Positions 1 through 6,399 of a stretch of DNA of 13,110 nt are shown here, one piece after another. The stretch is from Bacteroidota bacterium (GTDB lineage: Bacteria; Bacteroidota; Bacteroidia; Bacteroidales; Prolixibacteraceae), in contig JAEWME010000152.1 of assembly GCA_023393265.1 (NCBI GenBank), positions 1-13,110 of the forward strand, in the 5' to 3' direction. Under the pieces are notes generated by a model. The model was not told the origin of the DNA, ran no database searches, and saw nothing but the letters and a program-made list of their open reading frames with translations. Positions within the stretch are counted from its first letter, which is position 1, and every line of letters starts with the position of its first letter. A program made the translations under genes and the position numbers.

Positions 1-1132
1 TATCGAGCCCGCTTTTTACGATGGCGTAATTGTTCCTGAATTCCTGAACATTGATTTTTCGCTTTTCGAATGTTTTGTCGTTTACCCGCACAAACACAAT
101 CGGGTCGTTTCCGTCGTAAGTCAATGCTTCCATCGGCACTGTGATGACTTCGGTTTGAGAAGTGGTTTCGATTGCTAAATGCAGGTTTTCACCGGGTTTT
201 GGCCAATTCTGGCTGGTGGCCAAGATCACGTTCACAATCACCGAACGGTTGTTTTCGTCGAGTCCGGGATTGATTGATGAAACGACGGCGCACATCTCAA
301 AATTTTCGTTTTGACGGCGCGAAATTTTCACCGAATCGCCGGTGCTGATATAACGGGCATCTTCCGGCGAAACATAGCCGCGAACCAGCACATGGCTCAT
401 GTCGAGCACCTGTGCCAGTTTTTGCAGGGCGTTGACAGACTGCCCCAGTTCCACCGAGCGCTGGTCCATAATTCCGTTGATGGGCGAATGAATTTTCAGT
501 GTCGGATCGATGCTTTCGGCTGTTTTAAACGCATTGATTTCCTTATCCGGAACGCCGATGGCTTTCAGTTTCGACACCGCGGCGATGACCGAAGTTTTCG
601 CACGCTGGTAATCCGAACGGGCACGGTCGAGCTCGCTTTTCGAACTGATGGTTTGCTCAACCAGTTGCTCCAGCCGCTGAAGCCGCGAAGTCTGGAAAGT
701 TTCTTCGGAAACGGCCTGTAAATATTCCGAAACCATGTTCCCGAATTCGAGACTTTCGATGCTGAAAAGTTCCTGCCCTAGTTTGACCGGTTGTCCTTCC
801 TGAACGGATATTTTGCTGATTCGCCCGTCAATCGGGGTACTGATGATGCTGATGTGATTGGGTGCCGGGAATACAACGCCGGGCGCCGAAACACTGAATT
901 TCTGGAAACTGCTCGTTACGGCGATGGTTTTAATCTTCAGTTCGGCCATTTCCTTGTCGGTCAGGTTCACCAGGTTTTCTGGTTTAACTCCTGAAACCGA
1001 AGGCGGAGCATCCGATCCGCTGGCTTCTTTAGTTTCAACTCCGGATTTGCTCCCGCATGACGCTAAAATGATCAGCAGGACGAGCATAATTCCGGAAAAT
1101 GATAATTGTTTTTGGCATGAAATCGTGTTCAT
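1..1132 (-). CDS. RND efflux periplasmic adaptor lipoprotein (CusB/HlyD-like), partial at left edge
   Basis: Reading the minus strand from the ATG at 1132 gives 377 codons without a stop before the window edge, so the C-terminus is missing. The protein should be the membrane-fusion adaptor linking an inner-membrane RND pump to the outer-membrane channel. A short N-terminus and hydrophobic stretch (about residues 15-24) lead to a lipobox LASC with Cys26, so it is a lipoprotein anchored by acylation. After it come a barrel-sandwich half (motif GRISKISVQEGQPV near residues 103-116), an alpha-helical hairpin (about 135-190), the second lipoyl half (HSPINGIMDQ), and beta-barrel and membrane-proximal segments. 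Met16 is an alternative start but would leave almost no n-region for the signal peptide. It lies 32 bp downstream of the TolC-like gene in the same direction. I saw no Met- or His-rich metal site, so a metal substrate is not shown. Confidence 0.9.
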   Translation of the reverse strand, partial: MNTISCQKQLSFSGIMLVLLIILASCGSKSGVETKEASGSDAPPSVSGVKPENLVNLTDKEMAELKIKTIAVTSSFQKFSVSAPGVVFPAPNHISIISTPIDGRISKISVQEGQPVKLGQELFSIESLEFGNMVSEYLQAVSEETFQTSRLQRLEQLVEQTISSKSELDRARSDYQRAKTSVIAAVSKLKAIGVPDKEINAFKTAESIDPTLKIHSPINGIMDQRSVELGQSVNALQKLAQVLDMSHVLVRGYVSPEDARYISTGDSVKISRRQNENFEMCAVVSSINPGLDENNRSVIVNVILATSQNWPKPGENLHLAIETTSQTEVITVPMEALTYDGNDPIVFVRVNDKTFEKRKINVQEFRNNYAIVKSGLD

Positions 1133-1164
1133 CGAGGTATATTTTCTGGGTTATTTCTTCGTAA

Positions 1165-2406
1165 TTAATAAACCAACTCACGGTCGAGAAACCGCTCAAG
1201 TTCAACCAGCCTAACGTAAAAATCGCGCAGGGCCGACAGATAGCGCTGCTGACTGTTGAGGTAAATCTGCTGGGCATTGATGAGGTTGAGCAAATCGACT
1301 TCGCCCAAACGATAGGCATTTAGCGTGAGCGACTGCAACTTTTCGGCTTTGCTGCGGATGGTTTCGTCGTACCGCTTGATGGTGGAACGACTCACTTCGT
1401 AGCTGTGCCAGGCATGTTCTATCTGTTCTTTCACGCCGGAACGAATTTCCTGTTGCTTCCAGCGAATTTCGTCCTGCCTGGCAAGGTTCATCCGAATTTT
1501 GCCTTTCTGCTCAAACGGGTACCAAATCGGGAAACTCAGACCCAGTTCGAAGCCGTTATAGTTGAAGCCTGTGCCGTAATCCTGTTTGTAAAGGTTGAAT
1601 CGGATGTCGGGCAGAATGTTGCTGCGGGCTTCTTTCAGAAAATAGTTGGCGGCGTCCAGTTCCTTTAATGAAGATTTATATGATGGTTGGTCGGTCAGCA
1701 CCGAAAGAGCAGTGACTTGTGAAATCTCGACGTCGTTGCTTCGCAAGGTATCCATGAATTCAATGGTATATTTTTGGTTTTCAGGAAGGAGCCCCATGAG
1801 GTTAAAAAGCGAATAGCGGGCCAAATGAAGTTCGCGGCGGGCATCGTCGATGTCGTTATTGGCTTCGGCCACCTGCAATTCGGCTTTGGTGAGGTCCATC
1901 CCGTTGCCCATGCCGGTTTCGAATTGGGTGAAAACGGCATTATACAGTTCTGTAGCCAGTTTCAACTGCTGATCGCGAAGCCTTTGCAGATGCAGCGCGT
2001 ACATTACTTCCACATAGCGGGTTTTTACATCTGCTTTTACCTTTCGCTCTTCCTCCTGAATGCCGAATTCCATTGCCTGCTGTTCCTGTTTGATGGCTTT
2101 CAGGCGGTAACTCGTCGTTAGTGGAAAATCGACCGATTGGGACACGGTCCATCGTTTTTCCTGAAATGGCTGACTGGCTTTTGGATCAATTCCCTCTTTC
2201 ATGTAACTGATTTCGGGAGCAGAAATGCCGGTTTGGGTTCGCCATTCGGCTTTCTTTTGGTCAAGTTGCGAACGCATCTGATTGATTTGCGCATTGTTTT
2301 TGATGGCTTGGTCAACAGCATCTTTGATAGTGAGTAATTGTGCGTCGGCATGCGAAAAGCGAAAAGCGAAAAATACAACCAACACGATTTTGGTCAGATT
2401 GCTCAT
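1165..2406 (-). CDS. TolC/CusC-family outer membrane efflux protein
   Basis: This 413-residue protein should form the trimeric outer-membrane channel of a tripartite efflux pump. An N-terminal signal peptide is visible (hydrophobic core about residues 6-17, likely cleavage in HADA|Q after residue 22). The mature part starts with the family-typical pattern LTIKDAVDQAIKNN. It is rich in long amphipathic helices arranged as two OEP repeats (about 28-205 and 215-405), with a LMGLLPENQ element between them. Length matches the family. The ATG at 2404-2406 is the only good start preceding the signal peptide. Unlike many TolC/CusC proteins it has no lipobox cysteine. It is the first gene of the operon, followed by the adaptor after a 32-bp gap. 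The order outer-membrane protein, adaptor, pump is common in Bacteroidota heavy-metal-type (CusCBA-like) RND loci; the substrate cannot be told from sequence. Confidence 0.92.
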   Translation of the reverse strand: MSNLTKIVLVVFFAFRFSHADAQLLTIKDAVDQAIKNNAQINQMRSQLDQKKAEWRTQTGISAPEISYMKEGIDPKASQPFQEKRWTVSQSVDFPLTTSYRLKAIKQEQQAMEFGIQEEERKVKADVKTRYVEVMYALHLQRLRDQQLKLATELYNAVFTQFETGMGNGMDLTKAELQVAEANNDIDDARRELHLARYSLFNLMGLLPENQKYTIEFMDTLRSNDVEISQVTALSVLTDQPSYKSSLKELDAANYFLKEARSNILPDIRFNLYKQDYGTGFNYNGFELGLSFPIWYPFEQKGKIRMNLARQDEIRWKQQEIRSGVKEQIEHAWHSYEVSRSTIKRYDETIRSKAEKLQSLTLNAYRLGEVDLLNLINAQQIYLNSQQRYLSALRDFYVRLVELERFLDRELVY

Positions 2407-2593
2407 GGTTTTTTGTTACTTTTTTACGACGTTAAAAGTTAGTGAAAATTCTGTTAAAAAGTATAATTTGGCCTATAAACAATGCTTCATGAGAAAAGAT
2501 TATCAAGAATGGGGCGCAGGATAAATTTTAAGCAATTCTTAAGAAAGCGTGGTCAATCGGGTTGGACGAATCTTTTAAGAAAAGGTCAATTGT

Positions 2594-2614
2594 TCTCGCT
2601 AAAATGAAGCGAGA
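2594..2614. repeat. 7-bp inverted repeat upstream of the ABC-F promoter
   Basis: TCTCGCT (2594-2600) and AGCGAGA (2608-2614) are perfectly complementary around a 7-base spacer. The element ends one base before the proposed -33 element of the ABC-F promoter. As the flanking genes diverge, a terminator is not expected here, so an operator for either gene is possible. The repeat is short enough to be chance. Confidence 0.35.
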
Positions 2615-2644
2615 GTTGTACTTTGGTTAAATGCCCTATCTTTG
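2615..2644 (+). promoter_or_regulatory. Bacteroidota-type promoter for the ABC-F gene
   Basis: TATCTTTG at 2637-2644 matches the Bacteroidota -7 consensus TAnnTTTG exactly. A GTTG at 2615-2618 sits 18 bases upstream and fits the -33 TTTG/TTG element. Transcription would start around 2650, giving a leader of about 20 nt before the ATG at 2671. Confidence 0.6.
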
Positions 2645-2670
2645 CGCCTTCTTAAAAAACAGGATAGAAG

Positions 2671-4305
2671 ATGATATCAGTTGATGGATTGGCAGTTGAG
2701 TTTGCGGGATCGACCCTTTTTTCGGACATAAATTTTGTGATTAACGACAAGGATCGGATTGCCCTCATGGGGAAAAACGGTGCCGGAAAATCGACCTTGC
2801 TCAAAATCATCGCTGGAGCGCAAACGCCTACCCGTGGCCGCATTTCGGCTCCAAAAGATGCAGTGATTGCCTATCTGCCACAGCATCTGCTCATCGACGA
2901 CCAGCGCACTGTTTTTGAAGAAGCGGCACAGGCTTTTGCCCGCATCCACGAAATGGAAGCGCAAATGGCGGCCATGAACGAAGAACTCGCTACCCGCACC
3001 GACTACGAATCGGAAAGCTACTACGCTTTGATTGAGCAGGTCTCGGCTTTGAGCGAAAAATTCTACTCGATTGAAGAAATCAACTACGATGCTGAAGTAG
3101 AAAAAATCCTGCTTGGTTTGGGTTTTGAACGGGAAGATTTTACCCGCTCAACCAGCGAATTCAGTGGCGGATGGCGCATGCGTATCGAGCTGGCCAAAAT
3201 CCTGCTGCAAAAGCCCGACCTCATTTTGCTCGATGAGCCTACCAACCACATGGACATCGAGTCGATTCAGTGGCTCGAAGACTTCCTGATCAACAGCGCC
3301 AAAGCGGTGATCGTGATTTCGCACGACCGCGCTTTTGTCGATAACATCACCACGCGCACCATTGAAGTAACCATGGGCCGCATTTACGACTACAAGGTAA
3401 ATTACACGCAATACCTGCAACTGCGCCGCGAACGCCGCGAGCAGCAGCAAAAACAATACGACGAGCAGCAAAAAATGATTGCCGAAACGACAGAATTTAT
3501 CGAACGTTTCAAAGGAACCTATTCGAAAACGCTGCAAGTGCAGTCGCGCGTGAAAATGCTCGAAAAGCTCGAACTGGTGGAGATTGACGAGGAAGATACC
3601 TCGGCACTCCGCCTGAAATTCCCCCCATCGCCTCGCTCGGGAAATTATCCGGTAATTGCCGAAGAGGTGAGCAAAAGTTACGGCGATCACCTGGTTTTCA
3701 AAAATGCAAACCTGACCCTTCAACGTGGAGAAAAGATTGCTTTTGTTGGTAAAAACGGCGAAGGAAAATCGACGCTGGTGAAAGCCATTATGGGCGAAAT
3801 TGATTACGACGGAAAACTGACGCTCGGCCACAATGCCATGATTGGCTATTTTGCCCAGAACCAGGCTTCGCTGCTTGACGAGGAACTGACCGTTTTTCAG
3901 ACCATCGACGATGTCGCGGTGGGCGACATCAGAACCAAAATCAAGGATATTTTAGGAGCATTCATGTTTAGCGGCGACAACATAACCAAGAAAGTGAAAG
4001 TACTATCAGGTGGCGAGCGCACCCGTCTGGCGATGATCAAACTGTTGCTCGAACCGGTGAATTTGCTCATCCTCGACGAGCCGACCAACCACCTCGACAT
4101 GCGCACCAAAGACATCCTGAAAAGCGCGCTGAAAGATTTTGATGGCACACTGATCCTCGTTTCGCACGACCGTGATTTCCTCGACGGGCTGGTTGAGAAA
4201 GTTTACGAATTTGGCAACAAACAGGTGAAAGAACACCTCGGCGACATCAAGAGCTTCCTTCAAAAACGCAAGCTGGAAACTTTGAGAGACATTGAAAGAA
4301 AGTAA
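2671..4305 (+). CDS. ABC-F family ATPase (translation/ribosome-associated)
   Basis: The 544-residue protein has two ABC ATPase domains in one chain and no membrane segments, which defines the ABC-F group of cytosolic ribosome-binding factors. Domain 1: Walker A GKNGAGKST (34-42), signature EFSGGW (163-168), Walker B LILLDEPTNHMD (184-195), switch His at SHD (217-219). A charged helical linker (about 235-310, with RRERREQQQKQ and QSRVKMLEKLE) corresponds to the arm that reaches the P-site tRNA. Domain 2: Walker A GKNGEGKST (360-368), signature LSGGERTR (445-452), Walker B LLILDEPTNHLD (465-476), SHD (498-500). All ATPase residues are present. The chain ends soon after domain 2, so there is no Uup-type C-terminal coiled coil. 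It could be a housekeeping EttA/YdiF-like factor; nothing marks it as an antibiotic-resistance ABC-F. It is probably monocistronic, with its own promoter. Confidence 0.93.
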   Translation: MISVDGLAVEFAGSTLFSDINFVINDKDRIALMGKNGAGKSTLLKIIAGAQTPTRGRISAPKDAVIAYLPQHLLIDDQRTVFEEAAQAFARIHEMEAQMAAMNEELATRTDYESESYYALIEQVSALSEKFYSIEEINYDAEVEKILLGLGFEREDFTRSTSEFSGGWRMRIELAKILLQKPDLILLDEPTNHMDIESIQWLEDFLINSAKAVIVISHDRAFVDNITTRTIEVTMGRIYDYKVNYTQYLQLRRERREQQQKQYDEQQKMIAETTEFIERFKGTYSKTLQVQSRVKMLEKLELVEIDEEDTSALRLKFPPSPRSGNYPVIAEEVSKSYGDHLVFKNANLTLQRGEKIAFVGKNGEGKSTLVKAIMGEIDYDGKLTLGHNAMIGYFAQNQASLLDEELTVFQTIDDVAVGDIRTKIKDILGAFMFSGDNITKKVKVLSGGERTRLAMIKLLLEPVNLLILDEPTNHLDMRTKDILKSALKDFDGTLILVSHDRDFLDGLVEKVYEFGNKQVKEHLGDIKSFLQKRKLETLRDIERK

Positions 4306-4343
4306 AAAAAATTAGTTTTTTGAGGCAGTTTTTTATAAAAAGC

Positions 4344-4374
4344 TTGAAAGGGGAGAACTTAAATCCTAATTTTA
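4344..4374 (+). promoter_or_regulatory. Possible promoter for the TPR membrane protein gene
   Basis: TAATTTTA at 4367-4374 differs by one base from TAnnTTTG, and TTG at 4344-4346 lies 20 bases upstream, the usual -33/-7 distance. The region is AT-rich, so a chance match is likely enough that this is only tentative. The 97-bp gap 4306-4402 otherwise holds A and T tracts and a 12-base palindrome at 4330-4341, with no convincing GC-rich terminator for the ABC-F gene. Confidence 0.3.
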
Positions 4375-4402
4375 TACTACAAAAACTAAAAATTAATCTT
4401 TC

Positions 4403-6319
4403 ATGAATGTGGAAAAGGAAGACTGCCACAGTTATGTCCCGTTGAGAAACTTGTTGAAGCCAGGATCTGTCGGTGGCTTAAACAAATGGAAATTTTTGCT
4501 CTTTCTGGGTGGTATTATTTTGACTACATTTTTAATTTATTTGCCCTCACTTAAGGGTAATTTGCTGGATTGGGATGATTACGGCTATATCCAAAACAAT
4601 CCACTCGTGTCTTCAATCAACCTGAAAGATATCTTTTCGCACAATGTGATGTGGAACTACCATCCACTCACAATTTTGGTGCTTGCCATTGAATATCATT
4701 TTTTTGGATTGAATGCGACAGGATACCATGCGGTGAATCTTTTGATACATCTTGCAAACGTCATTCTTGTTTGTTATGCCATATTTCTGCTAAGCGATAA
4801 CATTAAGGTTACATTGATCGCATCGCTTTTATTTGGCATTCACCCGCTGCATGTTGAGTCTGTAGCCTGGGTTGCTGAGTTGAAAGATTTACTTTATACT
4901 TTTTTCTTCTTAGCTGGGTTCATTTTTTATTTGAAGTACATTAAAACCCCACGGAAAAAATTCTATGTATTTGTTCTCTTGCTCTTTGTAGCCTCAGCTC
5001 TTTCAAAAGGCATGGCTGTTTCCTTTCCGTTGGTGATGATTCTGACTGACTATTTCAGGAAAAGAAAATTCACCAAAGAAGTACTTTTTGAAAAGGTCCC
5101 TTTTCTCTTACTGTCCGCTATTTTTGGGGTTGTGGCAATCCTTGCACAGAAAAACTCCATTATCACCGAGGATCTAGGATTGGCATTTCCTCAGCGTATC
5201 GTCATTGCCTGCTATGGTTTTATCACCTATTTATTTAAGATGGTATTACCTTTTTATCTGAGCGCTTTTTATCCTTATCCGCATTTAACAGGAGGAACGA
5301 TTCCAACCGAATACTATGCATATCTGTTTCTGGCTGTTGGTTTCATTGTCATCATTTTGCATCCGCGCTTCCAGTCCAGAAAAATCATTTTTGGTTTCGG
5401 ATTTTATACTGCAACGATCTTTCTGGTATTGCAATGGCTGCCAGTTGGAAATGCAATCATGGCCGATCGGTATAGCTATGTTCCTTCAATTGGGATTTTC
5501 TTTCTGTTTGGTGAAGGTTTTGCTTATTTGCTGGAAAAAAGGCGGACATGGGCTGCAACAATCCTACTGAGTGCATTTGCCGTATTCTTTTCTGTCAAAA
5601 CTTATAACAGATGTTTCGTTTGGAATAATGATTTGTCGCTCTGGAATGACGTTATCGACCAGTATAATACATCGCCAATCGCATACAACAACCGGGGTTT
5701 AGCATTCCTGGAGGAGCAAAAATATGATGTGGCAATAAAGGACTTCAATATGGCCATTGGATTAAATCCAAATTATGCCCTTGCGTTCATTAACAGGGGC
5801 AATGCTTTTCGGAATCAAAATGAGTATGCTGTTGCTCTTGATGACTACACAAAAGCCATTATTTTGGATCCGGGTTTTTACAGGACATACTTCTCAAGAG
5901 CAACGCTTTTTCTGAAAATTGGAAAGAATGATGAAGCGCTGAATGATTTTAATAAAACAATTAATTTGAATCCATCCTACGTTGAAGCCTATGTTAATCG
6001 AGGTATTCTTTATATGAACATGGGAGAATATGGGAATGCAATATTGAATTTTGACAAAGCCATTGAATTGAATCCTAATTATACAGATGCCTATATTAAC
6101 CGGGGAAATGCGTTCAGCAAACAGCAAAGATACGAAGATGCCATCAACAATTTCACGCTGGCGATTCGCCTAAATCCAAACGGAGCGATTGCCTTCTTCA
6201 ACAAAGGATTAACTGAATATAGGTGGGGAAAGAAAGATGCAGCCCGATCGGATCTGAAGCGGGCAGCCGAACTGGGATACAGACCAGCTCGGGATGCAAT
6301 TCAGGATCTGCTCAATTGA
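4403..6319 (+). CDS. Polytopic membrane protein with C-terminal TPRs (TMTC/GT-C-like)
   Basis: The 638-residue protein has an N-terminal membrane half (first helix about 30-48, then roughly ten more up to about residue 400) and a soluble half with six tandem 34-residue TPRs (about 425-628, each with an N-R-G...A...Y...A-I...L-N-P pattern). The membrane half carries features of GT-C/TMTC-type proteins: an acidic loop-1 motif LDWDDY (55-60), HPLHVESVAWVAELKD (147-162) and MADRYSYVP (353-361). Animal TMTC proteins of this layout are O-mannosyltransferases using dolichol-phosphate mannose. For bacterial relatives the activity is unproven, so lipid-linked sugar transfer is an inference; Asp58/Asp59 are candidate catalytic residues. 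The gene is visibly richer in A+T than its neighbours, with T/A-ending codons. The ATG at 4403 precedes the first helix by about 28 residues. It is convergent with the helicase gene. Confidence 0.88.
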   Translation: MNVEKEDCHSYVPLRNLLKPGSVGGLNKWKFLLFLGGIILTTFLIYLPSLKGNLLDWDDYGYIQNNPLVSSINLKDIFSHNVMWNYHPLTILVLAIEYHFFGLNATGYHAVNLLIHLANVILVCYAIFLLSDNIKVTLIASLLFGIHPLHVESVAWVAELKDLLYTFFFLAGFIFYLKYIKTPRKKFYVFVLLLFVASALSKGMAVSFPLVMILTDYFRKRKFTKEVLFEKVPFLLLSAIFGVVAILAQKNSIITEDLGLAFPQRIVIACYGFITYLFKMVLPFYLSAFYPYPHLTGGTIPTEYYAYLFLAVGFIVIILHPRFQSRKIIFGFGFYTATIFLVLQWLPVGNAIMADRYSYVPSIGIFFLFGEGFAYLLEKRRTWAATILLSAFAVFFSVKTYNRCFVWNNDLSLWNDVIDQYNTSPIAYNNRGLAFLEEQKYDVAIKDFNMAIGLNPNYALAFINRGNAFRNQNEYAVALDDYTKAIILDPGFYRTYFSRATLFLKIGKNDEALNDFNKTINLNPSYVEAYVNRGILYMNMGEYGNAILNFDKAIELNPNYTDAYINRGNAFSKQQRYEDAINNFTLAIRLNPNGAIAFFNKGLTEYRWGKKDAARSDLKRAAELGYRPARDAIQDLLN

Positions 6320-6322
6320 TCT

Positions 6323-6348
6323 GAATTTTGTTGTTCGGTTCAAAATTT
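6323..6348 (+). terminator. AT-rich hairpin just after the TPR gene
   Basis: AATTTTG (6324-6330) pairs with CAAAATT (6341-6347), with a G-T pair extending the stem, around a 10-base loop. It starts four bases after the TGA of the TPR gene and is followed by a short T-rich stretch. It could help end the rightward transcript, but the stem is weak. The stronger palindrome comes next. Confidence 0.35.
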
Positions 6349-6352
6349 CCAT

Positions 6353-6399
6353 TTAGTTTACTCATCGGGTGACTTCGAGTCATGCGATGAATAAACTAA
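6353..6399. terminator. 47-bp imperfect palindrome between convergent genes, probable bidirectional terminator
   Basis: The element is symmetric about position 6376. Outer arms TTAGTTTA (6353-6360) and TAAACTAA (6392-6399), middle arms TCATCG (6362-6367) and CGATGA (6385-6390), and inner arms TGACT (6370-6374) and AGTCA (6378-6382) all pair. The exceptions are mismatches at 6361/6391 and 6368/6384 and a G-T pair at 6369/6383; the loop is TCG. That gives about 20 pairs from 22 positions. Its right arm overlaps the stop codon of the minus-strand helicase (6396-6398). The convergent position fits a shared terminator. Neither side has a real T run, so Rho-independent ending by the standard rule is doubtful; a protein-binding or RNA-stabilising role is possible. 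Confidence 0.6.

Larger units (their letters stand above)
2407..2670. other. Divergent intergenic region between efflux operon and ABC-F gene
   Basis: This 264-bp spacer lies between the divergent TolC-like gene (leftward) and the ABC-F gene (rightward), so it must hold promoters for both. The rightward promoter is visible and listed separately, as is a small hairpin upstream of it. For the leftward operon I found only weak -7 candidates on the minus strand (TAACTTTT about 30 bp before the ATG, TATACTTT further up), neither with a well-spaced -33 element. No regulator gene is adjacent. The short open frames crossing the region look like chance. Confidence 0.7.

Noticed and set aside
311..1214. 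Several plus-strand open frames opposite the efflux adaptor
   Set aside because: The minus strand reads continuously as a lipoprotein adaptor through this region. The plus-strand frames overlap each other and lack domain patterns.
3148..3831. A 227-codon open frame on the minus strand within the ABC-F gene
   Set aside because: It is a shadow of the ABC-F coding sequence, with no start signal or coherent protein pattern.
4304..4341. A and T tracts after the ABC-F gene as a terminator
   Set aside because: Only A-T pairing is possible and there is no GC-containing stem, so a terminator cannot be supported.
5675..6290. The roughly 102-bp periodicity in the TPR gene as DNA tandem repeats
   Set aside because: The periodicity comes from the 34-residue TPR motif. 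The units differ at the nucleotide level and are explained by the protein.
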